Assembly: GCF_000421565.1 (NCBI RefSeq)
Contig: NZ_ATXG01000006.1
Location: forward strand, 62,001-126,000
DNA length: 64,000 nt
Direction: 5' to 3'
Origin: Agromyces subbeticus DSM 16689
Lineage (GTDB): Bacteria > Actinomycetota > Actinomycetes > Actinomycetales > Microbacteriaceae
Shown: one piece after another, positions 50,662 to 58,260 of the stretch
Layout: each line of letters begins with the position of its first letter
Position numbering within the stretch: position 1 is the stretch's first letter
Program-made: the position numbers and the translations under genes
The notes under the pieces: model-generated
Seen by the model: only the letters and a program-made list of their open reading frames with translations
What the model was told of the DNA's origin: nothing
The model's database searches: none

Positions 50662-51948
50662 ATGAAGCACACCAGGAAGATGAGCGCCGCAGCGGCGCTC
50701 GCCATCACCGCACTCGCCCTGAGCGGCTGCTCAGCAGACCAGGGCGACGACGACGTTCTGCGCCTGTGGCACTTCGAGAGCGAGTCGAGCGCGATGGGCC
50801 TCGCATGGGAAGAGGCCATCAAGGTCTTCGAGGAGGAGACCGGGGCGACCGTCGAGTTCGAGGAGAAGAGCTTCGAGCAGATCCGCTCGACCGCGAGCCA
50901 GGTGCTGAACTCCGATGAGGCGCCCGACCTGCTCGAGTACAACAAGGGCAATGCGACCGCCGGCCTGCTCTCGAGCCAGGGCCTGCTGAGCAGCCTCGAC
51001 GACGCCGTCGACGAGTACGGCTGGGCCGACCAGCTCGCTCCGTCGCTGCAGACGACCGCGCGGTACGACGAGAACGGCATCATGGGCTCGGGCAGCTGGT
51101 ACGGCGTACCGAACTACGGCGAGTTCGTCGAGGTCTACTACAACGTCGACGCATTCGCGGCCGCCGGCCTCGAGGTGCCGACCACCCTCGCCGAGTTCGA
51201 GACCGTGCTGCAGGCATTTGCCGACCAGGGGGTCACTCCGCTCAGCGAGTCCGCCGCCGAGTACCCGCTCGGCCAGCTCTGGTACCAGCTCGCGCTCACC
51301 AAGGCCGACCGCGCATTCGTCGATGACTACCAGCTCTACGACGGGCCGGTCGACTGGTCGGGTGACGAGATCACCTACGCCACCGAGACCGTGAAGGACT
51401 GGACGGACCGCGGCTTCATCAGCACCGATTCCAGCGGCTTTAAGGCCGAAGACGCCGGCGTCGCGTTCATCAACGGCGAGGCGCCGATCTTCTTCTCGGG
51501 CAGCTGGTGGCACAACCGGTTCACGACCGAGATCACCGGATTCGAGTGGGGCACGTTCCTCTTCCCCGAGGCCGAGATGTCGCCAGGATCGGGCGGCAAC
51601 ATGTGGGTCGTGCCAGAGCGGGCGGCGAACAAGGAACTCGCCTACGAGTTCATCGACATCACGATGCGCCCCGAGATCCAGGCGATCATCGGCAACAACG
51701 GCGGCGTGCCGGTCGCGGCAGACGAGGCCGACATCACCGACGCGAAGAGCGCTGAGCTGATCGGCAACTTCAACACGCTCACCGAGCGCGACGGGCTCGC
51801 GTTCTACCCCGACTGGCCCACCTCGACGTTCTACGACGAGCTGAACGCCGGCCTGCAAGAACTCGTGAACGGCACGAAGACCCCGGCCGAGGTGCAGCAG
51901 CAGCTCGGCGAGCAGTATCAGTCCGGCGTCGACGACATCGTCGGTTAG
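50662..51948 (+). CDS. ABC sugar transporter substrate-binding lipoprotein
   Basis: 428 residues. Lipoprotein signal with Leu-Ser-Gly-Cys23 as lipobox, then a type I/cluster-B sugar-binding fold: LRLWHFESESSAMGLAWEEAI, TGATVEFEEKSFEQIR, APDLLEYNKGNATAG and FFSGSWWHNRF. It binds an oligosaccharide outside the membrane and delivers it to the two permeases encoded next. GGAGG precedes the ATG and a LacI operator lies just upstream. A strong intercistronic hairpin follows the stop. Likely ligand, from neighbours: an alpha-xyloside such as isoprimeverose. Confidence 0.92.
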   Translation: MKHTRKMSAAAALAITALALSGCSADQGDDDVLRLWHFESESSAMGLAWEEAIKVFEEETGATVEFEEKSFEQIRSTASQVLNSDEAPDLLEYNKGNATAGLLSSQGLLSSLDDAVDEYGWADQLAPSLQTTARYDENGIMGSGSWYGVPNYGEFVEVYYNVDAFAAAGLEVPTTLAEFETVLQAFADQGVTPLSESAAEYPLGQLWYQLALTKADRAFVDDYQLYDGPVDWSGDEITYATETVKDWTDRGFISTDSSGFKAEDAGVAFINGEAPIFFSGSWWHNRFTTEITGFEWGTFLFPEAEMSPGSGGNMWVVPERAANKELAYEFIDITMRPEIQAIIGNNGGVPVAADEADITDAKSAELIGNFNTLTERDGLAFYPDWPTSTFYDELNAGLQELVNGTKTPAEVQQQLGEQYQSGVDDIVG

Positions 51949-51953
51949 CCGAG

Positions 51954-51990
51954 CGGATGCCGCGGGGCGAGACGCGCCCCGCGGCATCCG
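51954..51990. promoter_or_regulatory. Perfect 16-bp intercistronic hairpin in the ABC operon
   Basis: CGGATGCCGCGGGGCG (51954-51969) and CGCCCCGCGGCATCCG (51975-51990) pair perfectly around a 5-nt loop, 5 bp after the binding-protein stop and 23 bp before the first permease ATG. This fits an mRNA stabiliser or attenuator that raises binding protein above permease. Confidence 0.8.
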
Positions 51991-52013
51991 ACCCATTGGA
52001 AGGAACCCCGAGC

Positions 52014-53015
52014 ATGCCAGCTGCGCTCACCACCCGTGCGCTCACCGCGCCACCCGATGCCGATCCGGCCGCGCGCCGTCGCACGCGTCGCACGGCGGCC
52101 ACTTCGAGCCTGATCCCCGGCTCACCGCGCAACGCCTATTGGCTCTACCTCGTGCCGGGACTGGCGCTGCTCGCCGTCATCATCGTCGTGCCGCTCGGGT
52201 GGAACATCTACCTCACCTTCACCGACTACCGGGGCATCCGCCCGCCCGAGTGGATCGGCCTCGAGAACTGGATCGAACTCGCGGGCGACGCCGTCTTCTG
52301 GACCTCGTTCGGCAACTCGATCGCGATGATCGTCGCCATGGTGCTCGTGCCGACGCTGCTCGGTCTCGTGCTCGCGGCGATGCTGTTCGACCTCATCGGC
52401 AAGAAGTTCGGAGGCCGCCTCGCGAGCTTCCTGCGCGCCACCTACTACCTGCCGCAGATCCTGCCGGCCGTCATCGCGGCGATCGTGATCGGCTGGATCC
52501 TGCGGCCGCAGAACGGCGCCCTCAACCAAGTGCTCGAGGCGATCGGCCTCGGCTCGCTCGCCCACAACTGGCTCGGCAGTGCCGACACCGCGCTGCCCAG
52601 CATCATGGTGATCATGGTCTGGGTGCAGCTCGGCTACCCGATCGTGATCTTCATGGCGGCGCTGCAGCGCGTCGATCCCGAGCTCTACGAGGCTGCCGAG
52701 CTCGACGGGGCCAATTGGTACCAGCGCTTCCGCGCCATCACCGTCAGCATCATCCGGCCCGAGATCTTCGTCGTGACCCTGACCTGCACGATCGCCGCGC
52801 TGAAGGTGTTCGGTCCCGTGTACGCACTCACCGGCGGCGGGCCGGGCACGGCCACCATGGTGCCCGCCTACTACGCCTACAGCGAGTTCTTCCAGTCGCA
52901 GCAGGTGGGCTACGGCGCGACGATCGCCACCGCCCTCACCATCGTCATCGCCGCGGTCAGCGTGGTGTTCATCCTCGCGCAGAACCGCGCAGAGAGACTG
53001 GAGGAGAGCCGATGA
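52014..53015 (+). CDS. ABC sugar transporter permease (MalF-like)
   Basis: 333 residues from the ATG 52014 (AAGGA upstream). About six membrane segments after a Pro/Arg-rich cytoplasmic start. The EAA loop reads AAELDGANWYQRFRAITVSII, the ATPase-coupling motif of carbohydrate importers. FTDYRGIRPPEWIGLENW is typical of MalF/UgpA. It forms a heterodimer with the next gene. No ATPase gene is in the window; a shared MsiK-type ATPase, as in Streptomyces, would serve it. Its stop overlaps the next start (ATGA). Confidence 0.92.
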   Translation: MPAALTTRALTAPPDADPAARRRTRRTAATSSLIPGSPRNAYWLYLVPGLALLAVIIVVPLGWNIYLTFTDYRGIRPPEWIGLENWIELAGDAVFWTSFGNSIAMIVAMVLVPTLLGLVLAAMLFDLIGKKFGGRLASFLRATYYLPQILPAVIAAIVIGWILRPQNGALNQVLEAIGLGSLAHNWLGSADTALPSIMVIMVWVQLGYPIVIFMAALQRVDPELYEAAELDGANWYQRFRAITVSIIRPEIFVVTLTCTIAALKVFGPVYALTGGGPGTATMVPAYYAYSEFFQSQQVGYGATIATALTIVIAAVSVVFILAQNRAERLEESR

Positions 53016-53938
53016 GCGCCCTGCTCGACGGCGCCGACCTCAACTCGGAGCCCCGCACCTCGGCCATCGTCGCGCCGAACCGGCGCGCGCCCAAACGTCG
53101 CTCGGGCGGCCCATCGCATCGCGGCGCCGGCGACTGGCTCGTGCTCGTCGTCGCGATCGTGATCGGCTTCTTCATCGCCGTGCCGTTCCTCCTGATCCTC
53201 GTGAACTCCTTCAAGTCGCCGACCGACTACAACACGTCGGGGCCGCTGACGCTGCCGACCGAGCTGTACTTCGACGGCATCGTCGCGTTCTGGGAGCGCG
53301 TCGACTTTCCCGAGAAGCTGCTGAACAGCGTCTTCATCTCGGGGGTGGTGGCCGTGCTCGCGGTGCTGCTGTCGATGCTGAACGCCTTCGCGCTCGGCAT
53401 CGGCCGGGTCAAGGGCCGGCTCTGGATCGTCGTGCTCATCCTGCTCGCGAACATGCTTCCGCAGGAGGTGCTGCTCTACCCGCTCTACTTCATGTTCAAG
53501 GAAGTGGGGCTCTACGACAGCCAATGGGCGGTCATCATCATCTTCACGGTCATCCAGTCGGCGTTCGGCACCTACCTGCTCGCCTCCGTCTACGGCACCT
53601 TCCCGAAGGAGCTGCTCGAGGCCGCATCGCTCGACGGCGCGAGCCGTTGGCAGATCCTCTGGCGGGTCGTCTACCCGATCTCCCGGCCGACGCTGTCGGT
53701 GCTCCTGATCTTCTTCTTCATCTGGACCTGGAACGAGTTCCTGATCCCGTTGACGTTCCTCGTGTCGAATGCGACGCAGACGGTGCCGGTGGCGATCACG
53801 GTGCTGCAGGGAGATCGGCTCATGGATGTCACGACGACGAGCGCGTCGGCGCTGCTCGGCCTGATCCCGACCCTCGTCTTCTTCCTCATCTTCCAACGCA
53901 CCCTCACGAGGGGCATCACCGCAGGAGCAGTCAAGTAA
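53012..53938 (+). CDS. ABC sugar transporter permease (MalG-like)
   Basis: 308 residues with six membrane segments. LLILVNSFKSPTDYNTSGP follows TM1 as in MalG-type permeases; the EAA loop is AASLDGASRWQILWRVVYPI. The ATG overlaps the stop of the MalF-like gene by 4 bp, so translation is coupled. The N-terminal 40 residues are basic and cytoplasmic. It completes the xyloside importer and is followed after 2 bp by the alpha-xylosidase gene. Confidence 0.92.
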   Translation: MSALLDGADLNSEPRTSAIVAPNRRAPKRRSGGPSHRGAGDWLVLVVAIVIGFFIAVPFLLILVNSFKSPTDYNTSGPLTLPTELYFDGIVAFWERVDFPEKLLNSVFISGVVAVLAVLLSMLNAFALGIGRVKGRLWIVVLILLANMLPQEVLLYPLYFMFKEVGLYDSQWAVIIIFTVIQSAFGTYLLASVYGTFPKELLEAASLDGASRWQILWRVVYPISRPTLSVLLIFFFIWTWNEFLIPLTFLVSNATQTVPVAITVLQGDRLMDVTTTSASALLGLIPTLVFFLIFQRTLTRGITAGAVK

Positions 53939-53940
53939 CC

Positions 53941-56070
53941 ATGAAGTTCACCGATGGATTCTGGCTCCCGCGGCCCGGCGTCGACGCGCGCTACGCGCAG
54001 GAGGCGTACGCGCTCGACGTTGAAGACGGAGAGCTCGTCATCGAGGCTCCGACGCGCATCATCGAGCGACGCGGCGACACGCTCAATCGCCCGCTGCTCA
54101 CGGTCTCGCTCGCGAGTCCGGCCGAAGGCGTGATCCGGGTGCGCGTCGAGCACCATCGCGGCGCGCGGCGCGACCAGGGCTTCGAGATCGCCACGGATGC
54201 CGCGCATCAGGCGCTGATCGAGGTCGACGAATCGGGCGGCGTGGTCGACGCCGGCGCACTCCGTGCCCGCGTCGTGCGCGGTGCACCGTGGAGCCTGTCG
54301 TTCGAGCACGAGGGCGGCACCTACACCTCGAGTGGCGCGAAGTCGCTCGCCCATCTCAGCCTCGCGCCGGGAGCGCCGGTCGCAGCGGAGCCGACGGGCG
54401 TCACGGGCGTGACGAGCACGGGCCTCGCCGCGGCATCCGAGTACATGCACGCCCAGCTCTCGCTCGACGTCGGCGAGCTCGTCTACGGGCTCGGCGAACG
54501 GTTCGGCCCGCTCGTGAAGAACGGCCAGACCGTCGACATCTGGAACGCCGACGGCGGCACCTCGAGCGAGCAGGCGTACAAGAACGTGCCGTTCTACCTC
54601 ACGAACCGCGGCTACGGCGTGCTCGTGAACCATGCAGGGCACGTCTCGTTCGAGGTCGGCTCGGAGGCCGTGGAACAGGTGCAGTTCTCGGTGGCGGGGG
54701 AGTCGCTCGAGTTCTTCGTGATCGCGGGGCCGACACCGGCCGAGGTGCTCGACCGGTACACCAGGCTCACCGGTCGGCCGGCGATCGTGCCCGACTGGTC
54801 GTACGGGCTCTGGATGTCGACGAGCTTCACGACCGACTACGACGAGGCGACCGTCACCGAGTTCATCGAGGGCATGGCCGAGCGCGACCTGCCGCTGAGC
54901 GTCTTCCACTTCGACTGCTTCTGGATGCGCGAGTTCCACTGGACCGACTTCGAATGGGACCCGCGCGTCTTCCCCGACCCCGAGGGCATGCTCGCACGGC
55001 TCCACGAACGCGGTCTGCACGTGAGCGCGTGGCTCAATCCGTACATCGCCCAGCGCTCGCGGCTGTTCCAGCAGGGGGTCGACAGCGGCTTCCTCGTGCA
55101 CCGCGCCGACGGCACGGTGTGGCAGTCCGATCTCTGGCAGGCGGGAATGGCCCTCGTCGACTTCACGAACCCGGGCGCGGTCGAGTGGTACCAGTCGCAT
55201 CTGCGTGGGCTCATCGGGCAAGGTGTCGACGCGATCAAGACCGACTTCGGCGAGCGGATTCCGATCGACGTCGTGTGGCACGACGGCAGCGAGCCCGAGG
55301 GCATGCATCACCGCTACACCCAGCTCTACAACCGGGCCGTGTTCGACGTGCTCGAAGAGGTGCGCGGGCCGGGCGAGGCGGTGCTGTTCGCCCGCTCGGC
55401 AACGGTCGGAGGCCAGAGCATGCCCGTGCACTGGGGCGGCGACAACTCCTCGTCGTTCGTGTCGATGGCCGAGAGCCTGCGCGGCGGCCTCTCGCTCTCA
55501 CTGAGCGGCTTCGGCTACTGGAGCCACGACATCGGCGGGTTCGAGGGCGACCCAGACCCCGCGGTGTTCAAGCGGTGGCTCGCGTTCGGCCTGCTGTCGA
55601 GCCATTCGCGACTGCACGGCTCGACGAGTTATCGGGCGCCGTGGCGGTTCGACCGCGGCGATGAGGCGCCCGGCCAGAGCGCCGTCGAGGTCACGCGGCG
55701 GTTCACGAAACTCAAGCAGTCGCTGCAGCCGTACCTCGTGGCCGCGGGTCTCGAGGCGCATCGCACCGGCACGCCGGTGATGCGGCCGATGCAGCTCGCG
55801 TTCCCCGCCGACCCGGCGGTGGCCTACCTCGACCGCCAGTACCTGCTCGGCCCCGACCTGCTCGTCGCTCCCGTCTTCAGCGCGGAGGGCGAGGTGGAGT
55901 ACTACCTGCCGGCCGGGCGCTGGACGAACTGGTTCACCCGCGAGGTCGTCGAGGGCGGCGCTTGGCGCCGGGAGGTGCATGCCTTCGACAGCGTGCCCCT
56001 CTGGGTGCGCGAGGGTGCCGTCGTACCGCTGCTCGAGGAGGACGGGTCGGCGGGCGAGTTCCGCGCCTGA
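53941..56070 (+). CDS. yicI: Alpha-xylosidase, GH31 family (YicI-like)
   Basis: 709 residues. Nucleophile Asp435 in IKTDFGERIPID and acid/base Asp501 in HWGGDN lie 66 residues apart as in E. coli YicI; FHFDCFWMREFHW and GYWSHDIGGFEG are also conserved. GH31 alpha-xylosidases release alpha-xylose from isoprimeverose and xyloglucan oligosaccharides. With no signal peptide, the enzyme is cytoplasmic and acts on substrate brought in by the upstream ABC system. The start is 2 bp after the permease stop. Confidence 0.93.
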   Translation: MKFTDGFWLPRPGVDARYAQEAYALDVEDGELVIEAPTRIIERRGDTLNRPLLTVSLASPAEGVIRVRVEHHRGARRDQGFEIATDAAHQALIEVDESGGVVDAGALRARVVRGAPWSLSFEHEGGTYTSSGAKSLAHLSLAPGAPVAAEPTGVTGVTSTGLAAASEYMHAQLSLDVGELVYGLGERFGPLVKNGQTVDIWNADGGTSSEQAYKNVPFYLTNRGYGVLVNHAGHVSFEVGSEAVEQVQFSVAGESLEFFVIAGPTPAEVLDRYTRLTGRPAIVPDWSYGLWMSTSFTTDYDEATVTEFIEGMAERDLPLSVFHFDCFWMREFHWTDFEWDPRVFPDPEGMLARLHERGLHVSAWLNPYIAQRSRLFQQGVDSGFLVHRADGTVWQSDLWQAGMALVDFTNPGAVEWYQSHLRGLIGQGVDAIKTDFGERIPIDVVWHDGSEPEGMHHRYTQLYNRAVFDVLEEVRGPGEAVLFARSATVGGQSMPVHWGGDNSSSFVSMAESLRGGLSLSLSGFGYWSHDIGGFEGDPDPAVFKRWLAFGLLSSHSRLHGSTSYRAPWRFDRGDEAPGQSAVEVTRRFTKLKQSLQPYLVAAGLEAHRTGTPVMRPMQLAFPADPAVAYLDRQYLLGPDLLVAPVFSAEGEVEYYLPAGRWTNWFTREVVEGGAWRREVHAFDSVPLWVREGAVVPLLEEDGSAGEFRA

Positions 56071-56086
56071 CCGCAAGTTTCGGGCC

Positions 56087-56092
56087 TAGCCT
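56087..56092 (+). promoter_or_regulatory. -10 box for the second LacI gene
   Basis: TAGCCT ends 7 nt before the ATG at 56100 with no Shine-Dalgarno, giving the LacI gene its own leaderless promoter inside the operon. Confidence 0.5.
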
Positions 56093-56099
56093 TCGAAAC

Positions 56100-57197
56100 A
56101 TGGAATCCAGCGCCGACGACGGCCGGGTGACGCTCGCGAGCGTGGCCGAGGAGGCGGGCGTGAGCCTGTCGACCATCTCGAAGGTCTTGAACGGCAGGGC
56201 GGATGTATCGGCGCCGACCCGTGCTCGGGTCGAGCAGCTCCTCGCCGACCGCGGGTACCGACGCAGGGGCGGTGGGCGTTCCGAATCGCGGGCCGAGCTC
56301 ATCGAGCTCGTCTTCCACGAACTCGACCCGATCTGGTCGATGGAACTCATCGGCGGCGTCGAGCAGGTCGCCAAGGAGCACGGGCTCAGCGTCGTGCTCA
56401 CGGTGAGCGGCAGTCGGCACGCGCCCGACCCCGACTGGATCGAGGGCGTGATGCGGCGTCGGCCGGTCGCCATCGTGCTCGTGTTCTCCGAGCTCGCACC
56501 CGAATACCGAGAGCGACTGCGGTCCCGGGCGATCCCGTTCGTGATCGTCGACCCGGCCGGCGACCCCTCGCCCGATGCGCCGTCGGTGGGCTCGGCGAAC
56601 TGGTCGGGCGGTCTCGCGGCGACGCGGCACCTCATCGAACTCGGGCACACGCGCATCGCCGCCATCACCGGCCCCGAAGACATGATGTGCTCGCTGGCGA
56701 GGGTCGACGGCTACCGGTCGGCGATGAACTCCGCGGGCCTGCCGATCGACCCCGACTGGATCCGCTTCGGCGACTTCCACGTCAGCGGCGGCCGCGAGCG
56801 CGCCCGCGAGCTGCTCGAGCGCCGCGATCGGCCGACGGCCATCTTCGCCGGCAGCGACATGCAGGCGCTCGGCGTGATGGAGGCGGCGCGGGAGCGCGGC
56901 ATCCGCGTGCCAGAAGACCTCTCGATCGTCGGCTACGACGACATCCCGCTCGCGCGCTGGCTCACGCCCCGCCTCACGACGGTGCACCAGCCGCTGCGCC
57001 GCATGGGGGAGGAGGCGGCGAGGCTCGCGATCCGACTCGCCGACGAGCTCGATGCAGTCGGTGAAGCGGATGTCGCAGCCGGCGTCGGCTCCGCACCGAC
57101 GCCGCGCATGGACCTCGCAACGAGCCTCGTCGTGCGCGAGAGCACGGCGCCGCCCGCAGCGGAGGAGCTCAGCGTGCCGGTGCGTGCACCGGGCTGA
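56100..57197 (+). CDS. LacI-family transcriptional regulator
   Basis: 365 residues. HTH VTLASVAEEAGVSLSTISKVL (10-30), hinge, then ligand-binding features LIELVFHELDPIWSMELI, IPFVIVDPAGDPSPDAP, LGHTRIAAITGPEDMMCS and IFAGSDMQALGVMEAARERG. Of the two LacI proteins here, this one resembles XylR/BxlR regulators of xylan or xyloside genes in actinobacteria. It lies 29 bp after the alpha-xylosidase gene. The last codons form one arm of an imperfect 50-bp direct repeat. Confidence 0.9.
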   Translation: MESSADDGRVTLASVAEEAGVSLSTISKVLNGRADVSAPTRARVEQLLADRGYRRRGGGRSESRAELIELVFHELDPIWSMELIGGVEQVAKEHGLSVVLTVSGSRHAPDPDWIEGVMRRRPVAIVLVFSELAPEYRERLRSRAIPFVIVDPAGDPSPDAPSVGSANWSGGLAATRHLIELGHTRIAAITGPEDMMCSLARVDGYRSAMNSAGLPIDPDWIRFGDFHVSGGRERARELLERRDRPTAIFAGSDMQALGVMEAARERGIRVPEDLSIVGYDDIPLARWLTPRLTTVHQPLRRMGEEAARLAIRLADELDAVGEADVAAGVGSAPTPRMDLATSLVVRESTAPPAAEELSVPVRAPG

Positions 57198-57210
57198 GTT
57201 GGTCGACGTC
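57161..57210. repeat. 50-bp imperfect direct repeat, left copy
   Basis: Begins GGAGGAGCTCAGCG and covers the C-terminal codons and stop of the LacI gene. Aligned without gaps to 58211-58260 it matches 42 of 50 bases. Confidence 0.75.
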
Positions 57211-57262
57211 GACGGCCCCGGCTGCGGCCGGATTCCAGAACGTGCGTTCGCCCTCGCCGCTC

Positions 57263-58144
57263 TCAGGCGTTGACGCGATCGAGGAACGTGCGGACCAAGG
57301 GAACAACCTCGCCGAGGTGCGTCTCCAACAGCCAGTGCCCGCCGTCGAGCAGGTGGAGCTCGGCGTCGGGAAGGTCCCGGTGGTACGCCCGCGCCGAAGC
57401 CTCGGGCATGTATCCGTCGTGTGGACCCCACACGATCAGGGTCGGCGGCCGATGCTCGCGCAGGTACGCCCGTTGACGGGGCATCCAGTCGAGGGTCGTG
57501 GGCTGGTCCTCCAAGAGCCGCACCAGGTTGGCGACGCGCTCCGGCGACGACATCAACGCCCAGTGCAACGTCCACACGTCGGGCGCCACGCGGTCGCGAA
57601 CGTCGACGGGCAGTTCGCCGGCGAACTCGTCGCGGAAGCCGGCCAGGTTCACGTGCTCTGCCATCGCCCGCCGGGCGTCTGGACCGGGGTGCTCCCACAA
57701 CTCCCGCAGCGCGTCGTACTTGGGGCCGAACTCGTCGGGATGGATGTCACCGTTCTGGATCACCAGGCCCGCCACCCGTTCTGGCGCCGTCATCGCAAGT
57801 CGGAGTCCGAACTGCGAGCCGTAGTCGTGCAACCAGATCACGTACCGGTCCAGGCCGACGGTCGAGACGAAACGCTGCAGGAAGTCGGAGTATCCGTCGA
57901 AGCTGTAGCGGAAGTGCTCTGGCGATGGCGTGGCGCTGTACCCGAATCCCGGGAGGTCAGGGGCCACCAGCCGCCATCGATCGCCCAACGCCGCCATCAG
58001 ATTGCGGTAGGCGTACGACGACGCGGGGTATCCGTGCGGCAGCAACACCACTGGGGCATCGGCTGGGCCAGCCTCACGGTAGAAGGTGTCGATGCCGTCG
58101 ACCTCGACCTGCCGGTGCGCGACCGGCGCATTCACTGTCTCCAT
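57263..58144 (-). CDS. Alpha/beta hydrolase (epoxide hydrolase / haloalkane dehalogenase-like)
   Basis: 293 residues from ATG 58142-58144. Motifs: LLPHGYPASSYAYRNLM (oxyanion, HGYP), DLPGFGYS, nucleophile Asp107 in WLHDYGSQFG, and late LLDGGHWLLETH (His). An Asp nucleophile following His in HDYG places it with haloalkane dehalogenases and soluble epoxide hydrolases. It has no apparent connection to sugar use, sits between the two glycoside operons and is flanked by a 50-bp direct repeat, so it may have been inserted there. Confidence 0.88.
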   Translation of the reverse strand: METVNAPVAHRQVEVDGIDTFYREAGPADAPVVLLPHGYPASSYAYRNLMAALGDRWRLVAPDLPGFGYSATPSPEHFRYSFDGYSDFLQRFVSTVGLDRYVIWLHDYGSQFGLRLAMTAPERVAGLVIQNGDIHPDEFGPKYDALRELWEHPGPDARRAMAEHVNLAGFRDEFAGELPVDVRDRVAPDVWTLHWALMSSPERVANLVRLLEDQPTTLDWMPRQRAYLREHRPPTLIVWGPHDGYMPEASARAYHRDLPDAELHLLDGGHWLLETHLGEVVPLVRTFLDRVNA

Positions 58145-58210
58145 CCCATCAAGACCACCGGGTGCACGCCAGGGCGGCAAGGGCTTGACCAGTTGGCATT
58201 CGCCGGTCGA

Positions 58211-58260
58211 GGAGGAACTCAGCGGGCCGGTGCGTGCGCCAGGCTGAGCCGGTCGAAGTT
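58211..58260. repeat. 50-bp imperfect direct repeat, right copy
   Basis: Begins GGAGGAACTCAGCG and covers the 3' end of the GH43 gene. It matches the left copy (57161-57210) at 42 of 50 bases, offset exactly 1050 bp. Confidence 0.75.
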
